64,000 bases of DNA from Bacteroidota bacterium (GTDB lineage Bacteria > Bacteroidota > Bacteroidia > Bacteroidales > JAADJA01), in assembly GCA_020444515.1 (NCBI GenBank), contig JAHLKX010000006.1:1-64000 (forward strand), written 5' to 3'. Each line of letters begins with the position of its first letter. Position 1 is the stretch's first letter. The notes beneath the pieces are model-generated. The model was not told the origin of the DNA. It saw nothing but the letters and a program-made list of their open reading frames with translations, and searched no databases. This document shows positions 52,701-61,689 of this stretch, in pieces. Both the position numbers and the translations under genes were made by a program.

Positions 52701-54356
52701 GACATTCATTGGGTATGGGAGCAAGGCATTGGGATTTACGATGCAGATGGAAATCTTTTGGCTCTTGAAGGCTTTATTTCTAATATTACAGAACAAAGAG
52801 AAGCGGAGGAAGAAATTAGAAAATTATCCCGCTCCGTGGAACAAAGTCCCACCATTATTATCATTGCCAATCTGGAGGGCAATATAGAATACGTTAATCC
52901 CCGATTTTCAGAAGTAACAGGATATTCAGTGAAGGAAATCATTGGTAAAAATCCAAGAATATTGAAATCCGGGAATACACCAGCAAGGGTGTACAAAGAT
53001 CTGTGGAAATCAATTACCTCTGGTAAAGAATGGTTTGGAGAACTTCAGAACAGGAAAAAAAATGGTGAGCTTTACTGGGAATCGGCCAATATTTTTCCAT
53101 TGAAAGATGAAAATGGGAAAACCACCCACTACATTGGCATGAAAGAAGATATTACCGAGCGCAAACGAATGGAGCAGGAATTGATCATTGCCAAAGAAAG
53201 AGCAGAAGAATCCGATAAACTAAAATCTGCTTTCCTGGCCAATATGTCGCATGAAATTCGAACACCCATGAATTCGATCATCGGATTTTCACAATTGCTC
53301 GACGACCGAGATTTGACCCCTGACGAAAGAAGTCATTTCATCAACCTGATTCAGAATAGTGGAAATGACCTGATGACCTTGATTGATGATATCATTGATA
53401 TTTCAAAAATTGAAGCCGGTCAAATGAAGGTTTTCAAATCCCAGTATATCCTTGATCACCTTATGCAAGAGCTTTATGAGGGGTTTAAAGAACATGTAAA
53501 AACCAAGCCCAAGAAGAGCAAACTTGATATCATCTATTCAAAACCGGAACATGCAGAAAAAATAATCATATATACTGATATAGACCGATTCAAACAAATC
53601 TTTAGGAATTTACTGTATAATTCGATAAAATTCACCGATACCGGTTATATTAAATTTGGATTTGAAGAAAGACAATCCAGGTTCAGTCATGATATTTTGT
53701 TTTATGTTAAAGATACCGGGATTGGAATTGCCCCGGATAAAAAAGAGATCATTTTCGACAGTTTTACCCAGGCCAATGAAAGCGATACAAAACTTTATGG
53801 AGGAACCGGTCTGGGTCTTGCCATTACAAAGAGGATTGTAGAATTGCTGGGTGGACATATCTGGGTGGAGTCGGAACCAGGAAAAGGGGCAACATTTTTC
53901 TTTACGCTACCCGGTCAAATTCACACCAATGAAGTCAGGCCCCTTAAAAATGCAATAAAACCTCAGGATTTTCAGGTTTACGATTGGAGCAATAAAAGCA
54001 TCCTGGTTGTAGAAGATGATGATTCAAGCTACGATTTTTTCGAACGAATCCTCCACCGAACCAACGCTAAACTAAAACGTGCCGAAGATGGTTTACAGGC
54101 CATTAAATATTTCCGCAATAATAGCTTTGACCTGGTATTAATGGACATACGACTTCCTCGAATGGACGGATACAAAACCATGAAAAAAATTAAATCATTC
54201 AAATCCGAAACCCCCATCATAGCGCAAACAGCGTATGCAATGCAGGGGGAAAGGGAAAAATGTTTGAAATCAGGATTTGATGATTATATCTCAAAACCTG
54301 TAAAGATCAATGATCTGCTTGAAATGGTCAACCGCTATTTAATGCAGGGATCTTAA
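49722..54356 (+). CDS. Hybrid sensor histidine kinase with nine PAS domains
   Basis: 1544 residues, with no signal peptide or membrane helix, so probably cytoplasmic. Nine PAS units, many with a PAC tail (DITERK-like), run at about 25-150, 155-275, 283-405, 408-528, 532-650, 657-775, 780-900, 905-1030 and 1033-1155. HisKA follows, with the phosphorylated H1177 in ANMSHEIRTPMNS. The HATPase has an N-box near 1296, then KDTGIGIAPD and GGTGLGLAI. A receiver domain (about 1425-1540) has phosphoacceptor D1475 in VLMDIRLPRMDGY. No output domain is present, so phosphate must pass on to another protein. It precedes the secreted peptidase genes by 196 bases; control of them is only suggested by position. 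Confidence 0.93.
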   Translation: MDLSKQTKQELTDKIRSLQNELEEWKKNFGNFNDLAPDMFFSISPQGKVLDVNRAGCLILGFSEKELLGSSVWNIIHPEDKSKVRARFSQIVTKKIQHSELNFRKIKKSGESLYVQEQTYLVFNKQDIIKEIHIRCTDVTKRKVIEAEVQTQQERFRTLTEHLNVGLYRSTVDKRGTFIEVNEPFLKMLGYRSRDELFDHKVSDIYEHASERAVIQKKIHESGLIKNQEVCLRKKNGETFVASLSTILVRDSHGQPTYYDGIIEDISERKQILNTIRESESKYRSLVESFYDIIFITDHERKMLFANPALKKHTGFTLENFQSSEPRMSFIHPDDEKKVEKFIDQFIKSKNKNSDFFENRLLDKTGKLHWFSSIITKIQYENRPALQFIVRDITSQKLTGENLLKKEKQYGTLFDLSPNGILIEDRYGKILDVNPAFCDLLGYTKSELMGANVKILSHPDARHLVQKNIDRILSGEQLNHTEKSLKKDGTISYVHLNEKKFDLPDGQTGIVCIAEDITDRIRAEKALKESEQKYRLLIENQTDLVVKVDTKGRFTFVSPSYCELFGKTEEELLDKDFLSLVHKDDQKETKNKMEQLLKPPYHVYLEHRAKTKPGWRWIAWMDTAVLDENKQVVEIIGVGRDVTDRKIAEEALLKSEESYRGLFNSATDAIYIQDINGYFLDVNAGAEKMYGYKRSEFIGRRPDFLSAPHKNDLNKIQKYLKAAFAGIPQKFEFWGLDAKGRIFPKEVRMNKSTYFGKEVVVVFAQDITERKAAQKILEEKEKKFRRIFNAFPDIYFKSSIDGTVLEVSPSVLKITGYSPREVIGQKSSKFYYDENEWKNIGDQINKNGEINDFDTRIKTKNNRILYCSLTARTVFNEVNKPIEIEGALRDITDRVQAEKEIKESQRRISTLMANLPGMAYRCKNDREWTMEFISQGCFDLTGYTPEALIDNRKLSFNDLILPDDREIVWKTIQAALKKNKSYRMAYRIIHASGDIHWVWEQGIGIYDADGNLLALEGFISNITEQREAEEEIRKLSRSVEQSPTIIIIANLEGNIEYVNPRFSEVTGYSVKEIIGKNPRILKSGNTPARVYKDLWKSITSGKEWFGELQNRKKNGELYWESANIFPLKDENGKTTHYIGMKEDITERKRMEQELIIAKERAEESDKLKSAFLANMSHEIRTPMNSIIGFSQLLDDRDLTPDERSHFINLIQNSGNDLMTLIDDIIDISKIEAGQMKVFKSQYILDHLMQELYEGFKEHVKTKPKKSKLDIIYSKPEHAEKIIIYTDIDRFKQIFRNLLYNSIKFTDTGYIKFGFEERQSRFSHDILFYVKDTGIGIAPDKKEIIFDSFTQANESDTKLYGGTGLGLAITKRIVELLGGHIWVESEPGKGATFFFTLPGQIHTNEVRPLKNAIKPQDFQVYDWSNKSILVVEDDDSSYDFFERILHRTNAKLKRAEDGLQAIKYFRNNSFDLVLMDIRLPRMDGYKTMKKIKSFKSETPIIAQTAYAMQGEREKCLKSGFDDYISKPVKINDLLEMVNRYLMQGS

Positions 54357-54552
54357 TTTTCATACCGGCAATATCCATCATTTCAAAATGCAACCATTAA
54401 TTTGGCTACCGTGTCTTTTGGCTACATTAATCAATGGGTTTTAATAAAAATGTTGTCTTAATCATGAAAATTAATACATTTGAAACCCTTCAAATAAATT
54501 GTAGTTATAATACAAAGGAATATTATAGGATTATCGATTTAATAAATTGAGC

Positions 54553-57500
54553 ATGAAGAATTTTTCTCTTTCCATTTTATTTTTTTCCCTGTTTTTGATT
54601 ACCCATGCTGGAGGGTGGCGAGTGGGTGAAAAACAGGTTAAAGTTTTCGTTAACAACATCTTTCAGGTGGAAACCCTCACTAAAGCCGGGATCAATTATG
54701 AGCCCATTGATGAAAATAGTATTCGGGCTTATGTTATCCCCAAAGAGATCGGTTTTATCGAATCGTTGGGTTTGAGTTATGAGGTTGAGGTGGAAGATCT
54801 CAATAAGCGTAGTGCTGAATTGTTGGCCATCAAAGATGCCTACCATTCCTACGACGAAATCATCGCCCTGGCAGATAGTCTTGAACAAGAATTTCCGGAC
54901 ATCTGTAAAAGGTTTGTTTATGGCCTTGATGCCTCTGGTCAGTATGAACTAACAGCATTAAAGATCAGTGATAATGTGCTGGAAGATGAACCCGAAGCAG
55001 AGGTGATGTTTGACGGCGGTATCCATGGAGATGAAATTGGAGGGGCGGAAAATGTGATCCGTTTTGCCCGAGATTTGTGTCTTGATTATGGTTCCAATGC
55101 AACCATTACCGAATTGATCGATAATCGTGAAATCTGGTTATACCTGATGGTGAATCCCTGGGGAAGGGTAAACATGAGCCGGTATAATGTTAACGGAGTC
55201 GATTTAAACCGGGATTGGTGTTATATGTGGGATCAATGGGGTGGCAGTCCGGGACCTTGTTCACAGGTCGAGTCAAAAGCACTGAGGGAATGTATGTATA
55301 ACAATCAGTTTGTAGTTCATACAACCTATCACAGTGGTACCGAATATATCAGTATGCCATGGAGTTATCGTCCTGATCAACCCCATGATTGGAATCATAT
55401 TAATCAGTTGGGTGCACTCTATTCATCCTCTTCGCTTTATCCAAACATGCCTTATGGTCAGGGTTATAATGGTATGTATGCCATCAATGGAAGTACCAAG
55501 GATTCCAACTACGGCATCATGGGAAGCATTAGCTGGTCGATGGAAATTTCTGATAACAAGCAGCCCCCTGCAAGCCAGATCATGTTGTATTATAATCGCA
55601 ATTATCCGGCAATGATCAATATGATTGAATACGCAGGCTATGGGCTTGAAGGCTCCGTAACCGATGCTGTTTCAGGAGATCCTGTTGCTGCAGTGGTCTT
55701 TGTTAATGATTTTATGCCAACCTTTACTGATCCTGTGGTTGGCGACTACCATAAATATGTTTTACCAGGAACTTACGATATTACCATTGTAGCAAACGGC
55801 TATGAAACCATGACCATTGAAGATATATCGGTTTCGGCCGGTAATGCAACAGAAACAAACTTTGAATTACAACCCCTGGAAGGGCAGTATGTTTACCGTT
55901 TTTCGGCATCTCAAATCCCGGATAATAATTACGCTGATGAAGGATGGACCCCAGCTGTAATTGGTGCTCCTGATGATATCAATTATTCCATTGGGAAAAA
56001 TGGATGGTGCTTACTGGATATGCAATATCCCATTACAGATGGCCCCGGAATGGATTTAACAGTCTATGAAGGCGATGATTCACCTGAAGGTTATACCTGT
56101 TATGCAGGCGAAACCGTTGATGGTCCATGGATCAGCCTTGGTAACGGGAATGGTACTACGGACTTTGATCTGGCCAGTGCCAATTTGGTTGAAGCACAAT
56201 TTATAAAGATCATGGATGATGGTGATGGATCAGCTACTGCAGCCAATGCCGGTTTTGATCTGGATGCCATTGAAGCTTTGGAGTCGATAACAGGTGTTTA
56301 CATTGCTCTGTATAATTATCAGATCGACGACAGCCAGGGCAACAACAATGGCATGATCGATCCGGGTGAAACAGTTGATATAATTGTGAATCTTAAAAAT
56401 AACGGGGATGTTGTTGCTGAAAATACAACCGGTGTAATTTCAACCGGCTCATCTTATGTTTCTATTGATGTCAATACAGTAAATTTTGGAACCCTTAACC
56501 AGGGACAATCGGCCGAAGGAACTTTTACCATAACAGCAGATCCTTCAGCACCACTGGGTCAACCCGCCGTGTTGAACCTGAGCGTGGATGCCAATGGTGG
56601 AGGCTATAATACTACATTTGCCCTGGGTATCAGTATCGGTCATATCATCGAAGACTGGGAATCGGGTACCATGACCGAATTTGATTGGGAAACGGGAGGA
56701 AACAATAACTGGGCGATTTCAACCCAAAGTCCATATGAAGGCACTTACTGCGTTAAATCAGGCCTCATTGATGATGAACAAACAACGTATTTATCGATTA
56801 CCTATGATGTGCTGGCTGCAGGCGAAATAGGATTCTTTAAAAAGGTTTCTTCTGAGGCGACCTATGATTTTCTGAGGTTTTATATTGATGGAGAAATGAT
56901 GGATCAATGGTCAGGAACAGTGGCCTGGTCCGAAGCTACCTATAATGTAACTGCCGGCTTGCATACATTCAAATGGGCTTATGAAAAAGATCAGTCGGTT
57001 TCGAACGGTTCCGATTGTGCCTGGGTGGATTATATAACCCTGCCTTCAGGTGCAATCACTGCCCTTACTGCTGGTTTTATTGCAGATGAAACAGAGGTTT
57101 GTATCAACACGGTAGTAAATTTCACCGACATGTCGATGGGAGAAGTAATTTCCTGGGAATGGACCTTTGAGGGTGGATCCCCGGAAACCTCTACCAATCA
57201 AAATCCTATGGTAGCCTATTTGGATCCCGGAACCTTTGATGTATCCCTCACTGTTTCAGATGGAAATGAATCCAATACATTTACCGCTGATAATTATATC
57301 GTTGTAAATACGGAACCAGCAGTTCCGGGTTTACCCCAGGGTCCGGATTTTCTTGTTTCCTATCCGGATGAGGTTACAACCTATACCATTGATCCGGTCG
57401 CTTCGGCCACAGATTACATTTGGGAGTTTATCCCTGAAGATGCAGGTGAGATGACTCAAAATGGCCTTGAATGTTATATTGACTGGACAGATTGGTGGGC

Positions 57501-57846
57501 TGGAACTGCATACTTGAAAGTGAAAGCGGTAAATGAATGCGGCGAAAGTGATTTTACTGAAGATTGGGTTATTTATGTTTTAAATACTGGCATTTCAGAA
57601 GAAATTGCAAATAAAATATTCATCAATCCCAATCCTTCTGCCGGAAATGTTCAAATCACATGGAACCATGATTCGAAGTTTTCAAAATTAAAAATAGTTG
57701 ACCAGATAGGGCGAACCGTTTTTCAGCAAGCAATTGATCATCAAAACCAGGCTGAAGTTCGCTTAAGTGGCCTGGATCCGGGAATGTATTTCATATTAAT
57801 GCAAGAAAGCAACCAGCTCATCAAGAAAAAATTGATCATAAAATAG
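54553..57846 (+). CDS. Secreted M14 zinc carboxypeptidase with T9SS sorting domain
   Basis: 1097 residues. Signal peptide, then a short pro-region (about 20-85) and the M14 domain (about 90-370). Zinc ligands are H158 and E161 (HGDE) and H260 (TTYHSG), the substrate pair is in VDLNRDW, and the catalytic Glu is E331 (SWSMEISD). Next come a carboxypeptidase-regulatory-like domain (about 372-445), an Ig-like module with QGNNNGMIDPGE, a jelly-roll-like part, a PKD domain (about 835-920) and a type-A sorting domain (INPNPSAGN to KLIIK). It should trim peptides outside the cell. A TTG two codons upstream is less likely as start. The C25 gene follows after 60 bases. Confidence 0.92.
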   Translation: MKNFSLSILFFSLFLITHAGGWRVGEKQVKVFVNNIFQVETLTKAGINYEPIDENSIRAYVIPKEIGFIESLGLSYEVEVEDLNKRSAELLAIKDAYHSYDEIIALADSLEQEFPDICKRFVYGLDASGQYELTALKISDNVLEDEPEAEVMFDGGIHGDEIGGAENVIRFARDLCLDYGSNATITELIDNREIWLYLMVNPWGRVNMSRYNVNGVDLNRDWCYMWDQWGGSPGPCSQVESKALRECMYNNQFVVHTTYHSGTEYISMPWSYRPDQPHDWNHINQLGALYSSSSLYPNMPYGQGYNGMYAINGSTKDSNYGIMGSISWSMEISDNKQPPASQIMLYYNRNYPAMINMIEYAGYGLEGSVTDAVSGDPVAAVVFVNDFMPTFTDPVVGDYHKYVLPGTYDITIVANGYETMTIEDISVSAGNATETNFELQPLEGQYVYRFSASQIPDNNYADEGWTPAVIGAPDDINYSIGKNGWCLLDMQYPITDGPGMDLTVYEGDDSPEGYTCYAGETVDGPWISLGNGNGTTDFDLASANLVEAQFIKIMDDGDGSATAANAGFDLDAIEALESITGVYIALYNYQIDDSQGNNNGMIDPGETVDIIVNLKNNGDVVAENTTGVISTGSSYVSIDVNTVNFGTLNQGQSAEGTFTITADPSAPLGQPAVLNLSVDANGGGYNTTFALGISIGHIIEDWESGTMTEFDWETGGNNNWAISTQSPYEGTYCVKSGLIDDEQTTYLSITYDVLAAGEIGFFKKVSSEATYDFLRFYIDGEMMDQWSGTVAWSEATYNVTAGLHTFKWAYEKDQSVSNGSDCAWVDYITLPSGAITALTAGFIADETEVCINTVVNFTDMSMGEVISWEWTFEGGSPETSTNQNPMVAYLDPGTFDVSLTVSDGNESNTFTADNYIVVNTEPAVPGLPQGPDFLVSYPDEVTTYTIDPVASATDYIWEFIPEDAGEMTQNGLECYIDWTDWWAGTAYLKVKAVNECGESDFTEDWVIYVLNTGISEEIANKIFINPNPSAGNVQITWNHDSKFSKLKIVDQIGRTVFQQAIDHQNQAEVRLSGLDPGMYFILMQESNQLIKKKLIIK

Positions 57847-57906
57847 TGTCTTGTTTCGCCTAAATTGAAACTTGATTATCAGGACTTTTTATTAAAAACA
57901 AATAAA

Positions 57907-60900
57907 ATGAGGAAAATTTACAGCTTACTTTTTATTGGCTTACTTTTTTTGACGGCATTAAGGGCGGAGGATGTGACCTATTCTGACGGTTGGGGTTCTC
58001 CCGGCATAACGATTCAATCACAATCAGGCCAAACAGTCGAACTGAACTTTTCAATACAGGAATTTGGTATCCAAACTAAACGCATCAATGGTGAAGATAT
58101 GGTGGAACTGACTCTCCCTGATGTTTTTCTTCCCAATGATGAAGGAGCACCAAATTTACCAGGAATGGGCCGTTATATTGCTATTCCGCAAGGAGCAACG
58201 GCCACAGTGAATATGGTTGAATTCAGAACAGAGTTATTTGAGAACATCATGGTGGCTCCTGCTCCTCGTATTCCGTGGGACACCGAAAACGGTCCTTTGG
58301 AGTACAGCAGAAATCAAGAAATTTATAATACAAATGCCTTTTATCCCGAACAACCAGTAAGCATTTCTGACCCAACGGGAGTCCGGGGTATTGATGCTGC
58401 TATTTTGGGAATAACTCCTTTTCAATATAACCCGGTTACCAAAGAGCTGCTGGTTTATCGTGACATCAAGATCGAAATCAGTTTTGAAGGTGGCAACGGA
58501 CATTTTGGAGAGGATCGTTTACGCAGCAGATGGTGGGATCCGATATTGCGCGATGCCTTCATCAACCAGGAATCCATTCCTCACATTGATTACAGCAAAT
58601 CTTTCCAGGGTACCAAGGATGTGGGTTGTGAATACCTCATCATTTCACCCAATAGTCCCGGGTTTCTAAGCTGGGCTGATTCCATCAAACAATTCCGGAC
58701 CGAACAGGGTATCCAAACCGATGTGATTACCATTGGTGAAATAGGTACCAATTCGGCCATCACCATTGAAAACTTTGTAAATGACGCATACAATACATGG
58801 GATATTCCCCCGGCAGCTGTATTGATTCTTGGAGATTACGGCACCAATCCGGACAATGGGATCATGTCGCCCATTTGGAATAACTATTGTGTTTCCGACA
58901 ATATTTATGCAGATGTCAATAACAATGACATGCCCGATATCATTTTTGCCAGAATTGCGGCACAAAATGCTACCCATTTGGAGACCATGATTTCAAAATT
59001 TCTCAATTATGAAAGGACTCCACCAACCAGTGAAGGATTTTACAATCATCCCATCACAGCATTGGGCTGGCAGACTGAGCGCTGGTTCCAGATCTGTTCT
59101 GAAACAGTAGGTGGATTTTTAAAAAATGAGCTCAACAAAGAGCCGGTAAGGGTTAATGAAGTGTATGGTGGAAATCCGGATGTGGATCCATGGTCAACAG
59201 CAACCAATACCAATACGGTCCTTAATGTTTTTGGACCCAATGGTTTGAATTATATTCCTTCCTCTCCTTCAGAATTGGGGGATTGGGCTGGAGGCAATGC
59301 CGACGACATCAATGAAGCGATCAATAATGGTTCTTTTATGCTTCAACACCGCGACCATGGCTTTGAACAAGGTTGGGGCGAACCCGATTACGGCAGTTCC
59401 GATATTCCCGGGCTTACAAATACAGATTTGACCTTTGTTTTTTCGATCAATTGTTTAACAGGGAAATATAATTTAAGTGGTGAATGTTTTACCGAAGTGT
59501 TCCATCGCTATAAATACAATGGTCAGAATTCAGGAGCCCTGGGGTTGATTGCAGCCTCTGAAGTTTCTTATTCTTTTGTGAATGATGTGTACGTTTGGGG
59601 CTTGTATGATAACCTATGGCCCGATTTCTTTCCACAATATGGTACCCAGGTAGATCATCGGGGAATTCTACCGGCTTTCGGCAATGCTGCCGGGAAATAT
59701 TTTCTCAAACAATCGAGCTGGCCTTATAATACAGGAAACAAAGAAGTAACCTACAATTTATTTCATCATCATGGAGATGCTTTCCTTTCTGTATTTTCAG
59801 AAGTCCCACAAAATTTAACAGTACTTCATAACGAGCATTTGCTGGCAGGTAATGAAACTTTTACAGTCCTTGCTGATGAAGGAGCTTTTATTGCACTGAC
59901 GGTGAATGGCGAAATCATTGGAACCGGTGATTCAGATGGATCGCCCTCTGAAATAGTGATTCCCGCGCAAACTGCCGGAAATGAGGTACTCGTTACGGTG
60001 ACCAAACAAAATTATTACCGTCATCAATCCACCGTTGAAGTTGTTGATTCAAACATTCCTTATGTCGTCAATAAATCTTTTGAGCTGGATGATGCTGCCG
60101 GAAATGGCAATGGACTGATGGACTATGGTGAAACCATTTCACTCGATGTGGATATGGAAAACATCGGAATGCTGCAGGCCGGAGATGTGATGGTATCGCT
60201 TTCATCTGATAATGAATTTATCGATATTCAAACAGGCGCCGTATCCTTTGGAAATATTCCTGCCGGAAGCAGCACATTCATCGAAGACGCTTTTATTTTT
60301 GATGTTAGTGGTCAAATTGGTGATCTTGAAAATGTTATTTTTACCCTTGAAGCCACAGATGGCAGCGACACCTGGGAAAGCCAGATTGTGATCCAATCAC
60401 ATGCCCCGGTGCTCGAACTGGTCAGTTTTTCAATCGAAGATCCTGCTGGTAATAACAATGGACGCATTGATCCGGGAGAAACTGCTGAAATTACTGTTAC
60501 CATGATCAATAATGGTTCAGCAGATGCTTATAATATTGCTGGTGATTTGAATTGTATCGAGCCGGATATTTCTGTAAACACAACGGCTCAATCTTATGGA
60601 GATCTGACCGGTGGAGAATCTGCCGAATCAACTTTTACGGTAGAAGCAGGGTTTTCCGTTCCCGAAGGAACGCAGGCTGAATTTGAATTGATGTTGACGG
60701 CAGATGGTGGTGTGAATACCACGGTTGATTTTATGACCGTTATTGGAAAATTTACAGCCCTTGTCCTTGATCTGGATCCCATGCATTATTCAGGTCCTGA
60801 AATTCAGGCTACCTTTGATGATATGGAGATCTATGCAGAATATACAACAACATTCCCTGAAGATCTTGGGCTTTATAAAAATGTATTTGTTAGCCTCGGA

Positions 60901-61659
60901 CTTCACTTTACCAACTACGAATTGACAGAAGAAGAGGGTCAATTGTTAAAAGAATACCTTCTGGATGGCGGCAATCTTTATATGGAAGGCCGTGTAACCT
61001 GGGCAGATGACCCCCAAACTCCGGTTCATAGTATGTTTAACATCGATGTAGTAAATTATACGATGTTCCTCATCCAGGAAGTAAATGGAACTACTGGCTC
61101 CTTTGCCAGTAATTTGTCATTTGGATACGATGGAAACAACCCTGTGAATGATTACTCAATCGAACCGGTTGCTCCGGCCTTTGGCCTTTTCACAACACAA
61201 GATATAGAACATGGCGCCATGGTTGCTTTCAATGAAGGAACCTACCGGACCATTGGATCTACCATAGAATTCGGAAAGCTTGTGGATGGAGAATCCCCTT
61301 CTACAAAAGCTGAGCTCATGCAATTGTTCCTGGATTGGTTTGAAGGTACCCTCACCGGTGTGGACGAAAACAATGCTGTTCAGAATAATACCGGTCTGAC
61401 TGCCTGCTCACCAAATCCTTTTACCGATGCAACTGTATTGGAAGTGAATCTTCATGAATCAGTTTTCATATCTTTGAAGGTTTATAACTTGCAGGGACAA
61501 GCTATAAAAACCTTGTTTGAAGGTGAGATGCAGAAAGGAACAAACCAAATACCATGGGACGGGGCCAATTTGCAAGGAGAGCCCTGTGATGCAGGAATAT
61601 ACATTGTAAAACTGGTCAATGGAACCCAAACAATATCGACTAAATTGATAAAACAATAG
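57907..61659 (+). CDS. Gingipain-like C25 cysteine peptidase with T9SS sorting domain (first copy)
   Basis: 1250 residues from the ATG at 57907. Signal peptide, then a C25 propeptide (about 25-225, with NDEGAPNLPG and ITPFQYNPVTKEL). The peptidase domain (about 235-640) begins CEYLIISPNSPGF. The dyad is H484 (QHRDHGFEQGWG) and C516 (SINCLTGKYN). An Ig-like domain follows, then two modules each carrying a GNxNGxxDxGE motif, and a sorting domain (CSPNPFTDAT to LIKQ). By family it cuts proteins at the cell surface or in the medium after propeptide removal; specificity cannot be read. A start at 57865 is possible but lacks a signal peptide at its front. It lies 30 bases before a close paralogue. 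Confidence 0.92.
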   Translation: MRKIYSLLFIGLLFLTALRAEDVTYSDGWGSPGITIQSQSGQTVELNFSIQEFGIQTKRINGEDMVELTLPDVFLPNDEGAPNLPGMGRYIAIPQGATATVNMVEFRTELFENIMVAPAPRIPWDTENGPLEYSRNQEIYNTNAFYPEQPVSISDPTGVRGIDAAILGITPFQYNPVTKELLVYRDIKIEISFEGGNGHFGEDRLRSRWWDPILRDAFINQESIPHIDYSKSFQGTKDVGCEYLIISPNSPGFLSWADSIKQFRTEQGIQTDVITIGEIGTNSAITIENFVNDAYNTWDIPPAAVLILGDYGTNPDNGIMSPIWNNYCVSDNIYADVNNNDMPDIIFARIAAQNATHLETMISKFLNYERTPPTSEGFYNHPITALGWQTERWFQICSETVGGFLKNELNKEPVRVNEVYGGNPDVDPWSTATNTNTVLNVFGPNGLNYIPSSPSELGDWAGGNADDINEAINNGSFMLQHRDHGFEQGWGEPDYGSSDIPGLTNTDLTFVFSINCLTGKYNLSGECFTEVFHRYKYNGQNSGALGLIAASEVSYSFVNDVYVWGLYDNLWPDFFPQYGTQVDHRGILPAFGNAAGKYFLKQSSWPYNTGNKEVTYNLFHHHGDAFLSVFSEVPQNLTVLHNEHLLAGNETFTVLADEGAFIALTVNGEIIGTGDSDGSPSEIVIPAQTAGNEVLVTVTKQNYYRHQSTVEVVDSNIPYVVNKSFELDDAAGNGNGLMDYGETISLDVDMENIGMLQAGDVMVSLSSDNEFIDIQTGAVSFGNIPAGSSTFIEDAFIFDVSGQIGDLENVIFTLEATDGSDTWESQIVIQSHAPVLELVSFSIEDPAGNNNGRIDPGETAEITVTMINNGSADAYNIAGDLNCIEPDISVNTTAQSYGDLTGGESAESTFTVEAGFSVPEGTQAEFELMLTADGGVNTTVDFMTVIGKFTALVLDLDPMHYSGPEIQATFDDMEIYAEYTTTFPEDLGLYKNVFVSLGLHFTNYELTEEEGQLLKEYLLDGGNLYMEGRVTWADDPQTPVHSMFNIDVVNYTMFLIQEVNGTTGSFASNLSFGYDGNNPVNDYSIEPVAPAFGLFTTQDIEHGAMVAFNEGTYRTIGSTIEFGKLVDGESPSTKAELMQLFLDWFEGTLTGVDENNAVQNNTGLTACSPNPFTDATVLEVNLHESVFISLKVYNLQGQAIKTLFEGEMQKGTNQIPWDGANLQGEPCDAGIYIVKLVNGTQTISTKLIKQ

Positions 61660-61689
61660 GCATATAATTTTAACTTAAATTAAAAAACG

